Numbered from the stretch's first letter, positions 1 to 10,511 are shown. The stretch is 64,000 nt of DNA from Tritrichomonas foetus (GCA_001839685.1 MLAK01001237.1:74923-138922); one strand, 5' to 3'. Notes: generated from the sequence alone by a model not told the origin. Made by a program: numbers and translations.

Positions 1-2431
1 GCATGACATTGATATAAATCGTTTATAAATGTATATAAGATACTGGTATTATGACAAGCTTCATCAATTGGAAGTTTCCCTAATATCCACAAATTTGAAA
101 TAAGCTTTCAAATATTCATTTGGATTCATAAAAATAATCTCATTATTTCATAAAAACACCAATCTCATGAACCTGTGTAACAATGATGATTATTTCACAA
201 AAATAATCTCATAAAAATAATCTCTCTCTAATATCGGCACAGAAAGCGGAACGTTGCATAAAACATTGTCATGTCGCAGAATAAGGATCTCTTTTTGAAT
301 CTCTGGGTCAAGATCATAAGATTGTGATTTTGAATATATTATCATTTATTTCCGTTTTTCCAAAATGGAAATAATTTGATAGTGAATGCACGCAAAACAC
401 TCATATCTTCTTTCACAGTCTATTTTTTTCCGGATAAGTACCGAAAATAAAAAATTAAAAATTTCAAATCACAATAAAAAAAAATTCAAAAGACAGATTT
501 TTAATTAATTTAAACGATAAGAAGCAGACAAGTGGTATTTCATCATAACTGGATTGTAGGCAATTCGCTTGGTTACAACTCCCGCAAAAACGAAAATCAG
601 ATAATTTGCTGTATTGAGTCACGCAGGAAGTTTTGGAAGTCTGTTTCTGTCCCGATGATGTGAATGATTCTGCTGCCTCCTTTGCCCGATTTTGACGCTC
701 TTTGGTTTATTTTTAAAAGAAATTTCGAAAATTATTGATTTTTGAAAATAACATTTTTCTTCGACTTTTCTGAGATTTCGCGGTTTAAAACCATCAGGTA
801 TCATGCGATTTTTACGCCCTGATATTAGCGCTCAGAAATGTTGGCTCACTGCGGTGAAAAAGCTAATTTACTGTTTTTCCAAATAACGTATTTTCAGCCG
901 GAGTACCTTTAATCAATCCCAGATTTTTAAAAGGAGAAAATAAAGTTTAATTGCGAATAATTCTTTTTTCCAAGAGAAAAAGTATTACCTGAATTAGAAA
1001 TCAATAACTTTGAATGGTCTTATTAATTGGTCAATTTTCAACAAAATTTACTGATCCTACGTCAATTTCTGAAATGATAGAACAACAATGTCCTGGACAT
1101 ATCGATGAATTAGCTTCAATATGTAGCTTATGTGATATCTATCGAGAGGCAATAAGATTCATTTGAGCTGAGATTGAGTATAAGGCTAGTGAGAATTAAT
1201 ATTAATTCTATCAAAATTTCACATAACATGTCTGCTTGGTTCCTTCATTAAATATGCGAGAAGACCCTTCGCCCATGAATCTATTTTGAAATTTTAATAT
1301 GTCATTATATATTATGTATCTAATACATTCAAGAAGTTAATTGAAAATTTGTTTTGGGATTAATCCCCGAGTATCGATACTCAGATTCTCTCACAAATTT
1401 CAATTCTTTGATATTTACCATTTTAAGCTACACTAAGTTAGTAATAAATACAAATGCAGCAAAAGTGAATCAACCACTTTGATGAAGGAATCACGATTTC
1501 GACTAAAATGTCCCTATTTACTCAAAACACGATTCCTTGATTTATTATTTACTTAATTTTATTATTACTGCCTATATTATTTTCGGACATAGTTTTAATG
1601 AATATGATATTGAGTTCACACTAGTCATAAAAACATAAGATACACATAAATATGGTAACATAGATTGCCATCTAAACGGCGTATCAATTCATATAGACTA
1701 AAAATCTATATAGCTAGTAATCCAAAATAAGATATTATGAAAATTACTAATTGCAATTTCACATATAATTGACAAATATCTTCTGACTAATGACAGTTAT
1801 GTTTCAAAAATAGTTGTAGTTTCACATCATTTATAAATTTTTGAGTTGAAAATGTCAGTATTGTTCTTATTCCCAAGCGGTCATGTAATTATCATATAAA
1901 TTGGAGACTACAGTCTTTGGTTGACATGGGAAGTGATATTAGGTACATTTTTCAACGTATATATCTTCACTGAAGTGTATTTATGTGATTAGTTAAAAAT
2001 AAAGTCTGAATAATATATATGGTTAAGAATCTCAGTGTTAACTTAATAGAGACCATGTGGAAAATATTAGAGCATTGAAAATCTGGAATTACCATATTCA
2101 AAATCTATAAAACNTAATAGAAAAAGTNGAAAAATTGAANTCATGTGGAATTCCCATGGGGAATTGAGTACAGCCCAAAAAAGTTGAGTTTAGATGACTG
2201 ATGTAACTTTTTCATTTGTCACATAAAAAGTTTTGAGTGATAATATATACGACAAATAACATTTTTGAATCCGACATATTTTATATTATATTGAAAAAGC
2301 TGTTCAGTCATGATTTGACTGGCATAATCCATTGAATTAATAATATTATTTGATAAAAAATCGATGTGTATTCAATATTTTCAAAAGACTCGGCCAATTC
2401 TCATTTTCAGATCACCTCACTTTTCTGCAAA
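1..2431. other. Long non-coding stretch
   Basis: No convincing gene is visible in these 2.4 kb. Most of it is AT-rich sequence with stops in all frames. A patch at about 535-905 is richer in GC and carries a 61-codon minus-strand ATG frame (619-804) that I do not recognise; it could be the remnant of an old gene or mobile element. Single unknown bases occur at 2114, 2128 and 2140, so the assembly is weak just upstream of the reductase gene. Confidence 0.5.
2417..2422 (+). promoter_or_regulatory. Initiator (Inr) of aldo/keto reductase gene
   Basis: TCACTT matches the trichomonad initiator TCA(+1)Y(T/A). The presumed +1 A at 2419 lies 13 nt before the ATG at 2432, a typical short leader for this group. 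Confidence 0.55.
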
Positions 2432-3349
2432 ATGGAATCTATTCCAAGAATCGGTCTCGGAACATGGAAATCACCAAACAATGATGTCGTTACCGAGTCA
2501 GTTCGCTATGCCATCGAAGAAGCAGGTTACCGCCACATCGACTGCGCCCATTGCTACGAAAACGAATCATATGTCGGAAAAGGTCTCCACGACGTCCTTT
2601 CTCGCGGTGTCGTCAAGCGCGAAGAACTCTGGGTCACATCCAAGCTCTGGAACACGATGCACGCCCCCGAGCACGTCGAGGAAGCCTGCAGAAATACATT
2701 GAAAGAATTACAGCTCGATTACCTCGATCTTTACATCATTCACTGGCCAACACCATTCAAATATGGAACAGAATTGTTCCCAAAGGACGAAAACGGCAAA
2801 ATCATCCTTGAGGATGTGCCAATTATTGATACATGGAAGGCCATGGAAAAATTAGTCGATCTTGGATTAGTCAAGAATATTGGCGTTTCTAACTTCACCA
2901 TTGAACTTCTTGAGAAGCTCCTCCATTCTGACATCAGAATCAAGCCATTTGTTGATCAAGTTGAGTGTCACCTTTACATCCAGCAGCAGGCACTTTTTGA
3001 CTACTGTGAAAAGCGCGGAATCATCGTTGAAGGCTACTCGTCCCTCGGATCAGGCGATTTCGCGCCACCAGAAGCGCCGTGCCTCTTGAAGGACCCTGTT
3101 TTGAACGAAGTTGCAAAGGAGGTCGGAAAGACACCTGCTGCAGTCGAACTTCAGTTCCTTTACCAGCTCAAGAGCGATCTCATCATCCTCGTCAAAAGCG
3201 TCACACCAGAAAGAATCAAGGCAAACATTGCACGCGAATTCCAGCTTTCTGACGAACAGATGGACAAGCTCAGGTTACGCGACAGAAGCTACAGATATTG
3301 CGAAGTACGCAAAATGTGGGGACACGATGTTTTCGGAGACCACTGGTAA
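2432..3349 (+). CDS. Aldo/keto reductase
   Basis: A 305-residue NAD(P)H-dependent oxidoreductase of the aldo/keto reductase superfamily, which reduces aldehydes and ketones in the cytosol. The catalytic tetrad is complete: D37 and Y42 (in IDCAHCYENE), K71 (in VTSKLWN) and H104 (in YIIHWP). GVSNF and the C-terminal barrel strands with LVKSVTPERIKAN, the NADPH-binding region, are also present. Length is normal for the family. The frame is open upstream to 2366, but only through a non-ATG codon; the ATG at 2432 follows an initiator motif and begins with the family's usual first beta strand. The stop is TAAA, which can double as a poly(A) signal. Codons are much richer in C and G at third positions than in the neighbours, suggesting high expression or a different origin. 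The physiological substrate cannot be told. Confidence 0.93.
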   Translation: MESIPRIGLGTWKSPNNDVVTESVRYAIEEAGYRHIDCAHCYENESYVGKGLHDVLSRGVVKREELWVTSKLWNTMHAPEHVEEACRNTLKELQLDYLDLYIIHWPTPFKYGTELFPKDENGKIILEDVPIIDTWKAMEKLVDLGLVKNIGVSNFTIELLEKLLHSDIRIKPFVDQVECHLYIQQQALFDYCEKRGIIVEGYSSLGSGDFAPPEAPCLLKDPVLNEVAKEVGKTPAAVELQFLYQLKSDLIILVKSVTPERIKANIAREFQLSDEQMDKLRLRDRSYRYCEVRKMWGHDVFGDHW

Positions 3350-3788
3350 AAAAAAATCGTTTATTTTTATTTCTTGTCTTTTTTTGTAACATCACACATG
3401 TTTTTTTAACTTTTAATGTTTTTCATGCAATCACTGAGAAAATATATGTTTCTTTGATTTTTGGTTCGTCACACAATTATTACCCGTTTCTAAGGTGAAA
3501 GCCTATTTCTCTGCAATAGAGTTTCTTCTTTCATAAAAGCGTTCATGTTAAAATATAAAAGTAATCGGCATAACTTTTTTCCAAATGTAATTCTAATTCT
3601 AACAAGCTCTCGTCGAAATATTCCTTGTTTTACTGTTGTTAGTGGAATCGATCTCATTTCTAAGAAAACTTTTTTGTTTCCACACACTTTCTTTCTTTAG
3701 ATATATTTGATATTATTTAACTAGAATCAAAACAAAAAATCAGTAATTGAGCTACAAATTTTAGTAAAAATATATATACTTGCTATAT
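3350..3788. other. Convergent 3' intergenic region
   Basis: Lies between the 3' ends of the aldo/keto reductase and the Tup1-like gene. It is T-rich and holds only short frames without family features. I see nothing else in it. Confidence 0.5.
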
Positions 3789-5111
3789 TTACAGCGAATA
3801 ATCCCACAGACAAACAACTCCATCGCCGTCGCATGAAACAAACGAGCTTTTTGTTGGGTGATGGTCAAGTTGGAAAACAGTGTTTTTGTGGGCGCTAATT
3901 GAGCAGTAGCACACGCCAGACTTCTGGTGCCACATCCTGATCGTTTGATCCTTTGATCCTGTGAAGAGGATTGGTAAGTTATGTGAAAAAGTAGCACTCA
4001 ACACGAAATCTGTGTGGCCCTGAAGAGTATGTTTACATGATGCAACTCCACGCATCATCCAGACTTTTGCAGTATTATCTTTTGATGCGGTTGTGATTGA
4101 ATCATCAAATGGTGAAACAGCTAAATTCATCAATGTTTGATTGTGCGCACTAAAGGTGGTCATTGGCGGGGTGAAAGTATCATTATAAATTCCAATTGAT
4201 CCATTTGAAAAACCAATTGCATAAAATGGAATTTCGGGTGTTGTTGCAATTCCAACAACAGAATTTCCTTCTTCGTTTGGCTGTGGATTCAGCCTGTTGA
4301 CTTCGGCGAACGTTTTTGTATCCCATATAAAAATGAGTCCATCAAAACCGCCAGAAATTAACCATGAACCGTCAGCATTAAAGGCAATTCCACTGACATC
4401 ACCTGTATGCCCACTGAAAGTATGGATAAGCTTTCCACTTGCCGAATCGTATAATAGCACATCATTATTTGGTCCGCTGACTGCAAGCAAATCGTCCTTT
4501 GGTGAGAATTTGAGAGCCCTGGTATGGTAATTGACTTGATCGTGCGTATTTAATTCAATGCAAGAAATAATATCTCCATCTTCAGAATTGATTACATAGA
4601 CGAAACTTTCGTCAGCAAAAGCGAATTTGGAGCCGTTTAGATTAAATTGAACTGTACAAAGAACGGTTGACGTGTTAATTGCGTAACGAAGCGTAATTTT
4701 TGATGAATGAAAATTAGGCGAAAATGACTCGATTGAAGGCGTTAATTTGATTGATTCGATGGTTGGCATACGTTTTGTGTGAGGTGTAGAAACGCTTGGG
4801 TGCTGCTGCTCCTGTGATGAAAAACCGCCAATTGCATTCTCGATCTGGACTTGGTCTGGAGCTGGCGCTGACATGTCCAAGCGCATCTTCAATTTTTTGT
4901 ATATTTGTCTGAGCACTTCGTGATCTTCCTGGCACTGCTGAAGGTGGATAATATATTGATCGCGAATCCTTTCGAGGTCAAGATTGGTATCACGAAGAGT
5001 GGCGACACTTCGTCTGACTTCCTGAATTTTCTGAATAATCGACTCTCCTGTTTTGTCATTTTCTCCCACTGTAGAGTGCAGAGTAACATGGAGAGCTTGA
5101 GACTTGGACAT
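3789..5111 (-). CDS. Tup1-like WD40 transcriptional co-repressor
   Basis: A 440-residue protein with an N-terminal coiled coil (about residues 15-90, including RIRDQYIIHLQQCQEDHEVL) followed by a WD40 beta-propeller (about 135-440). This is the architecture of Tup1/Groucho-type co-repressors, which tetramerise through the N-terminal helix and bridge DNA-binding factors to chromatin. The last blades, with GHTDFVLS and FTGSKDQTIRMWHQKSG, closely follow the Tup1 pattern of GH-DFVLS and SGSKD. Repeats such as FSGHTGDVSGIAFN and SGGFDGLIFIWD are visible. There is an ATG at 5111 and a TAAA stop. No initiator motif is found close upstream. A generic coiled-coil/WD40 scaffold (for example a LIS1 or katanin p80 type) is the alternative; the order of coil, spacer and propeller favours Tup1. 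Confidence 0.75.
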   Translation of the reverse strand: MSKSQALHVTLHSTVGENDKTGESIIQKIQEVRRSVATLRDTNLDLERIRDQYIIHLQQCQEDHEVLRQIYKKLKMRLDMSAPAPDQVQIENAIGGFSSQEQQHPSVSTPHTKRMPTIESIKLTPSIESFSPNFHSSKITLRYAINTSTVLCTVQFNLNGSKFAFADESFVYVINSEDGDIISCIELNTHDQVNYHTRALKFSPKDDLLAVSGPNNDVLLYDSASGKLIHTFSGHTGDVSGIAFNADGSWLISGGFDGLIFIWDTKTFAEVNRLNPQPNEEGNSVVGIATTPEIPFYAIGFSNGSIGIYNDTFTPPMTTFSAHNQTLMNLAVSPFDDSITTASKDNTAKVWMMRGVASCKHTLQGHTDFVLSATFSHNLPILFTGSKDQTIRMWHQKSGVCYCSISAHKNTVFQLDHHPTKSSFVSCDGDGVVCLWDYSL

Positions 5112-5632
5112 CGAAATTTTCCTAGATATAAAACTTTTTGAATTTAATTAAAACTGGAAAAGCATAAAAGTAACAATAAACTTTTTGAAAAAGCGCGCCC
5201 TGGGTGGTTCGATAAATTCATGGAATTTAGGTTTCCTATGAAGACACATTAACACTTCCAATAAATTTTCACCTCTAATTTCTATCTCATGACATTTTTG
5301 ATATTCATATTAATTTTTTTTTTTCCTGGATTTGAAAGTTTACTTAAGTATATGAAAAAGAACGAAAACATCAATCAAATAAAATAATTACCGACCTTCC
5401 TTATTTCGTCTCAAAAACCAAATCAATAATTAATAAAATAATTAATTAAATAATAAATTTTATGACATAAATAAAAGGAACAATTCTTCTTATATATTCT
5501 TATATATATCTTATATATCTCCTAAATATTTCTTATATACAATTTTCTTTTCTTCTTCAATAATTTATTTGGTCACAATACAAATCTAAATTATCCCAAA
5601 GTTAATAATATATATATATATTACATTTTGAA
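5112..5632. other. Intergenic with AT-rich short tandem repeats
   Basis: Contains an imprecise run of CTTATATAT-type repeats at about 5485-5550 and an alternating AT run near 5606-5622. No gene or recognisable promoter motif is seen. Confidence 0.4.
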
Positions 5633-7318
5633 TTAATGCTCATTCAGTTGTGATTCAATGTTAACTAAATGTTGACACTGACTTTCAATTAATTCCATTT
5701 CAACTCTAGAATAGTCTCTTGTCAATTTTGCATGTTCAGCTTCAAGTGCCTCATACCTTGCTTTCCAAGTATCATTATCACGCATGACCTTTCTCGTTCT
5801 TGCATTCATTTCGAGTAGATTTACATGTGCTTGATCAGGTGGTAAATCAAAAACATCTAATTGTGGAGATTTATCATATGTAACTGTCTCATTTATGAGT
5901 CTTCCGCGATTAGTTTCACTGAATTCGGTTCTTCCCCAAACGAGGAAAGCTTCAGGGAAGTATTCATTGACGTGACCACCGATGATTGGATTCCTATCAT
6001 TTCCATGCATATTAAAGAATTGTGATGCATAATGAACGAGAAAATGGCGTTGAAGGTTTCCTTTTTGTTCAATTTTATGGGAAAATAAACAATTTGCACA
6101 AGCAATTGCACGAGTTGATTCATTTTCAGGACTTTGTGCAAGAATTTCAGCATTTGGAAATGAATAATGTCGTTGTGTAGCGCATGCAAGTGCTAAAGAA
6201 AGATTGTGTCCGGTCAATGATGATATTTGAGTGAAATCTAGAGACGACTTCCGCCAGCATGAATATGAAAGATACGAAAGGAAAAGTAAGGCAAATGGAT
6301 TATTTTGTGGTAAAATGTGTGATACAACTTCTTCATCTTTCGGAAAGAGTGATGGATTAGAAATCGAAATTGTTTCGAATAAATAAAGGAATGCATTTTG
6401 AATATGAGGTTTGGAATTTATCAAATCAAACAAAAAGTTGGTTTGGAAGGGCAACTGGTCAAGTTTGTAATATTTTATGCAATCAGCAAGACAAACAGCA
6501 GCATTTTGAATAGTTTCATCAGTAGAGTCAGGCATAGTCATAGAAACAACGAGCTGTTTTGGAACTGACATATCAATTAATTTCTTTTGAATAAGGCTGA
6601 GATGAAGGAGATCGTTGGGATCTAATAATGCTCTGAAGACAGAGGTAGCTAATGTTGAAATATTAAGTTCAAATAAAGCAGTGACAACATTTGGAATATG
6701 TCCCATATCACAAAAGTATTGACGAGATTGAGGATCACTTAAAAGAGAAGCTAAAAGCGAAAGGTGGCTTTGGTTGGAACTAATTGTTGGCAAAATTTGC
6801 TCAATTAATCCATTAAATGTAAATGGAACGCGAAGGGCCGGAACAAGCTGGGCTACACGAACAATAAATGAAGTGACCATTGGATCTTTGCTTAATGAAG
6901 CAATTGGGACTAAGTCCATTGGATCGTCGATTAATAAAGGAATATCTGATTCGCTTAATAATGACCTTTCACACAATCCAAGAAACGGAGGAGTGAAGAG
7001 GGATGACTGTAGTTCTGGCTTGGAAATAAAAGCTGTCATTGCTTGTTTAAAATCACCTGCTTTGAAGAATCGATTTGGATTATTGACAAGAGTCGTTGCG
7101 ATTAATGTTGCTTTTTCAATAGATTTCTGTTCTATAAATGTGGTCATTTTGGATAAAATTGGAACCAAGTCTTTCCTTGTAATTTCCTTCGAGTTTAATA
7201 AAAGTTCTTGAATTGAATGACAATTTGTGTCGGCGTTTCGTGGAGTCATGTCATTGATCAGTTTTGTGAGATATTCTTTGTCTGTTGAGGTTGGCGCAAA
7301 TAGAGAAAGAACAGACAT
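5633..7318 (-). CDS. ARM-like helical repeat protein with C-terminal coiled coil
   Basis: Not assigned to a named family. The 561 residues are mostly amphipathic helices rich in Leu, Ile and Ser, consistent with an armadillo/HEAT-type solenoid (about 1-440). A short loop-rich region follows, with IIGGHVNEYFPEAFLVWG. The last 55 residues (about 505-561) form a charged heptad coiled coil. Solenoid plus C-terminal coil recalls p115/Uso1-type tethers, but the protein is far shorter and I see no diagnostic motif, so this is only an analogy. There is no signal peptide or membrane segment. The ATG at 7318 opens the frame; no initiator lies close upstream. Confidence 0.75.
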   Translation of the reverse strand: MSVLSLFAPTSTDKEYLTKLINDMTPRNADTNCHSIQELLLNSKEITRKDLVPILSKMTTFIEQKSIEKATLIATTLVNNPNRFFKAGDFKQAMTAFISKPELQSSLFTPPFLGLCERSLLSESDIPLLIDDPMDLVPIASLSKDPMVTSFIVRVAQLVPALRVPFTFNGLIEQILPTISSNQSHLSLLASLLSDPQSRQYFCDMGHIPNVVTALFELNISTLATSVFRALLDPNDLLHLSLIQKKLIDMSVPKQLVVSMTMPDSTDETIQNAAVCLADCIKYYKLDQLPFQTNFLFDLINSKPHIQNAFLYLFETISISNPSLFPKDEEVVSHILPQNNPFALLFLSYLSYSCWRKSSLDFTQISSLTGHNLSLALACATQRHYSFPNAEILAQSPENESTRAIACANCLFSHKIEQKGNLQRHFLVHYASQFFNMHGNDRNPIIGGHVNEYFPEAFLVWGRTEFSETNRGRLINETVTYDKSPQLDVFDLPPDQAHVNLLEMNARTRKVMRDNDTWKARYEALEAEHAKLTRDYSRVEMELIESQCQHLVNIESQLNEH

Positions 7319-7667
7319 GCTGAAATAGCGACCGTTTAATTCGATATAAAATAGCTGAAATTTTGGTAAAATTATTTTACAAAGCTTTTCTAGTTTATTT
7401 ATGAATTTTATGATATTCCTATCAAACCAAAAAAGGTTCTATTACTTGTATAATGTTAGATATTTTAATCTAGGTATCAAACTTTCCAGTTTGTTGAAAC
7501 AATAAAAAAATGAATTTTTTTTTTTAATTTTTCTTAATTTATTCATGTATCAAACAATAGATGGTAAACTTAGAAATGAACTTCTCAATCTTGAATATAA
7601 ATAGAGATAAAATAAATAAATGAAAATATCAATAATTTACAGAACAAAATAGAATTCTCATAAAATT
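7319..7667. other. Intergenic, AT-rich
   Basis: AT-rich spacer between the ARM-like gene's 5' end and the HMG-box gene's 3' end, with a T10 run near 7516. Nothing else is recognised. Confidence 0.4.
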
Positions 7668-8222
7668 TCATTTCTTTGAAATTTTGTTTGAATCTATTGA
7701 TGGAATAAATGTCAGGTCATCATACCAGTTCACATCAAATGATGAGGTTTTGCATGTGAGTGAATTGCAGAAATTTATAGAATTGAATAGATTTTTGCAT
7801 TCTTCTTCATCTTGGAATTGGTCAAATTGCTCCCCATCGTCGAGAATTGGAGCAGGGTATTGTCTTGAATATCTGTCGTTTCTGGAATTTGACTGTGGCA
7901 CAAATTCGTCCGTTTCTTTTGTATGTCCTCCTCTTCCTTTTGCTTTTCCACGCGCTCGCAAAAAGTTCTTTTGTCGATTTTTATTGATTTTATTAGATTC
8001 GTGCTCAATCATATGTAATGCGCTGTCAGCGTAAAACTGTTTCTTTTTTTGACTCATTTTGTTCCATTTTTGAGACATCAGTTCTTCGATTTGCGAAGGC
8101 GTACATTTCGGATATTTCGATCGGAATTTATGGTGTTGGATTTGGCAAAACATTAGATATACTTTTGTTGGCCCGCTGTGTTGGGCCTCGTTTTCATCAA
8201 ATAGTTCGTTTTTTTTATTCAT
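7668..8222 (-). CDS. HMG-box protein
   Basis: A 184-residue protein with one HMG-box-like domain at about residues 18-75. The pattern VYLMFCQIQHHKFRSKYP, then IEELMSQKW, then KKKQFYADSA matches the HMG-box helix 1, helix 2 (-LG-W) and helix 3 (YxxxA) layout. Such proteins bend DNA or act in transcription or chromatin; a nuclear location is expected and a basic stretch (RQKNFLRARGKAKGR) follows the box. The remainder is polar with no recognised domain. The start is the ATG at 8222, 10 nt after an initiator (TCATT). The open frame runs slightly further upstream but only from a TTG. The gene is divergent from the BTB gene. Confidence 0.7.
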   Translation of the reverse strand: MNKKNELFDENEAQHSGPTKVYLMFCQIQHHKFRSKYPKCTPSQIEELMSQKWNKMSQKKKQFYADSALHMIEHESNKINKNRQKNFLRARGKAKGRGGHTKETDEFVPQSNSRNDRYSRQYPAPILDDGEQFDQFQDEEECKNLFNSINFCNSLTCKTSSFDVNWYDDLTFIPSIDSNKISKK

Positions 8223-8229
8223 CAACAAG

Positions 8230-8234
8230 AATGA
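8230..8234 (-). promoter_or_regulatory. Initiator of HMG-box gene
   Basis: On the minus strand TCATT matches TCA(+1)Y(T/A). The +1 is about 10 nt before the ATG at 8222. Confidence 0.5.
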
Positions 8235-8354
8235 AAACAAAAATGGTTATTTTAACCAGCACTTTTTTCATGAAGGTGAAATATGATGCAAATGAAACAC
8301 CAATACAATTTTCAGGTATGGTTAATATAAGGTCAAATATGTTAAAATTGAACA

Positions 8355-8359
8355 TCACT
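8355..8359 (+). promoter_or_regulatory. Initiator of BTB gene
   Basis: TCACT matches the trichomonad initiator. The +1 at 8357 is only 4 nt before the ATG at 8361 and 16 nt before the in-frame ATG at 8373, which may be the one actually used. Confidence 0.5.
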
Positions 8360-8360
8360 C

Positions 8361-9809
8361 ATGATAAAATCAATGAAAACTCGACTTTTTTCAAATAAAT
8401 TCTTGTATTTTAGAGAAAAAAACTTGTTTCTAGATTGTGTCTATTATGTCAATCAAACCCCCTTCAGAGCTCATCGTATTGTTTTAGCTCAATATTCCAC
8501 TTTATTTTTAGAATATTTTTGTAGATCAAATTCAAAGATTGGTGAGTTTTCCATTCCATATAATGAGCCACTTTTTAATCGAATTGTTGACTTTTTTTAT
8601 CGTGAGGCAATTTCCATCAATGAGACAAATCCTACAGAATTAATGGAATTGTTGTCAATGGCATATATTTATGATATTCCAACTCTTATTTTAATTGTTA
8701 AATCATTAATCAAACAAAATTTACAGAAAATTAAAAATGTGAATGAAATTTTAGAGTATACCCGATATTATAAAACTGTTAAATTGAATTCATGTGCAGA
8801 TCAATTTCAATGTATTGGAAACTACTATAACAACTTTATGAAGTCACAAAAAATGTTTGTTGATGTTTTCGTTCAGAATTTTCATTCATTTATTGATAGT
8901 AATTTGAGTGGTATTACTCCATTTTTACTTTCTGAGCTTCTCAAAAGGCAAGTTCTATCAATTGATAAAAAAGCACAAATAATTGATAATTTTGCGAAAA
9001 ATTATGGCGAACTTACAAATGAAGAATGCCAACATTTAGAAAGTGTGATTGATTGGAATGAAAATTATAATTCATACAGTCTTTTCGCGGAATTTCAAAT
9101 GGATTGGGTAACAAGTAGTATATCACGTGATAAAATATCACAAACATTAGATTCGAGAAGAATTACAATTGATAGTTTTAGATCAACAATTGAAAATTTC
9201 CCATCACATATTTTGTCCAATGATTTTCAAAATCAAGATGAAAATGACAATATTTTTAGTAACTGGTATTCTATTTCTTGGTTAGAGGAAATTAGAAATG
9301 CAAAGGGACAACAAAATATAAGTGATTGCAAATTATTTAACTTTTTAAGTAACATTGGCTTTGACTGTGAGCAGAAAATGGTGAATCCATTAAATTATTC
9401 ATTTGTTGAAAGTGAATGTTCACCATCACTTCGAGGTTTTGAAGATTTTAAAATATTTGAACCAAAAATTCCTAATAATTCATATTATGTGGGAAATCCC
9501 GCATGTTTTTCTTTAGAAGAAAAGCCTGTTCAAGCTGGCTTCAGATTTCCACAATTTAGATTTATTATTGATTATGTTGAAATTTATTCGAAAATAGGAA
9601 ATTCATATAAATGTCCTGAAAAACTAATGCTTTTCTTGGATGAGAATGAAATTTCTTCGGAAAAATCGCATGATGGAATTATTACATTCTCTCTGAATAA
9701 TCCAATTGAAGCCAAAAAAGTTGTTGTTCGACTTGACAATAATAATATTTTCAGTGCCTTAAGGATCAGTGACATTAACATTAGAGGTAGATTTTCTCCA
9801 TATGTATAG
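8361..9809 (+). CDS. BTB/POZ domain protein
   Basis: A 482-residue protein (478 from the second ATG at 8373). The N-terminal 120 residues show a BTB/POZ fold: VYYVNQTPFRAHRIVLAQYS, then FLEYF, FNRIVDFFYREAI and the helical LLSMAYIYDIPTL. BTB domains dimerise and often recruit cullin-3 ubiquitin ligases. A helical BACK-like linker follows. The last 200 residues resemble the discoidin/F5/8 type C-like fold often found behind BTB in trichomonads (phrases such as FRFPQFRFIIDYVEIYSK and the final SALRISDINIRG), but this is weak. No kelch repeats are present. Divergently transcribed with the HMG-box gene. Substrate and partner are unknown. Confidence 0.75.
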   Translation: MIKSMKTRLFSNKFLYFREKNLFLDCVYYVNQTPFRAHRIVLAQYSTLFLEYFCRSNSKIGEFSIPYNEPLFNRIVDFFYREAISINETNPTELMELLSMAYIYDIPTLILIVKSLIKQNLQKIKNVNEILEYTRYYKTVKLNSCADQFQCIGNYYNNFMKSQKMFVDVFVQNFHSFIDSNLSGITPFLLSELLKRQVLSIDKKAQIIDNFAKNYGELTNEECQHLESVIDWNENYNSYSLFAEFQMDWVTSSISRDKISQTLDSRRITIDSFRSTIENFPSHILSNDFQNQDENDNIFSNWYSISWLEEIRNAKGQQNISDCKLFNFLSNIGFDCEQKMVNPLNYSFVESECSPSLRGFEDFKIFEPKIPNNSYYVGNPACFSLEEKPVQAGFRFPQFRFIIDYVEIYSKIGNSYKCPEKLMLFLDENEISSEKSHDGIITFSLNNPIEAKKVVVRLDNNNIFSALRISDINIRGRFSPYV

Positions 9810-10511
9810 AATAAATGTTTTGTTTTTTCTTTACTTTTTTCATAATACTATGAAAGTATATATTTTCAAGATCAGGGAAATTAAAAGTTTCTCATTCCTT
9901 GTCAACCAATGATTTTTTACAAAAACGAAAACATCATCTCTTATGACCAAGCGTGAAAAAGATATTTTACCAAGTTTGGGCAATTCTAAAGGTGAATATA
10001 AGTTTCTGGCTTAACTTTTGTTGTAATACTGAGGTATCATCATCTATTAATAATGTAGCATTAATGATGTTGAATTATTATTGAGTTTTCAATAAGAAAG
10101 ATGTAATTAGAAAGATGAAAATGCATAAATTTTCTTCATTTTCAAATTCCATTTCAATATATTTTGTATTATAGTATCAGAAGTATAATTGATTCATTAA
10201 CTTTGACAACAAATGATGAATTCATTTGACTTTATTTTCTTTTTTTAAGACGTTTTTGTTGATTCTGTATAACAGTCTTCTCTTACTTAAAATGAACATG
10301 AAAATTCTGTTGTGAGTATATAATCATTTATCTTTTGTCAATGATTATTCTTTCGTCATTCATTTAAAGATTTTCTCTCAATTTTTTTTCAAAGATTTGT
10401 GAGGAATTGGATTATAATTGGTTGGACAACTTTCCACGCCGACCAATTATAATTCCAAAATGAAACACAGCTAGTTAAATTTTTGAGAATAATTTCTTAA
10501 AAAATTATAAA
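9810..10511. other. Intergenic upstream of proteasome beta1
   Basis: About 700 nt, AT-rich. The only structured element seen is the inverted repeat at 10411-10453. No TCAY(T/A) motif lies within 60 nt of the downstream ATG, unlike many other genes here. Confidence 0.45.
10411..10453. repeat. Inverted repeat (15-bp stem, 13-nt loop)
   Basis: The left arm 10411-10425 pairs with the right arm 10439-10453 with a single G-T type mismatch, around a 13-nt loop. It ends 58 nt before the beta1 ATG. It may be an operator, a factor-binding palindrome or chance in AT-rich DNA; the GGTTGG/CCGACC core makes pure chance less likely. Confidence 0.5.

Noticed and set aside
619..804. 61-codon minus-strand ATG frame
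   Set aside because: No initiator nearby, no recognised motif, low-information composition; kept only as a possible remnant.
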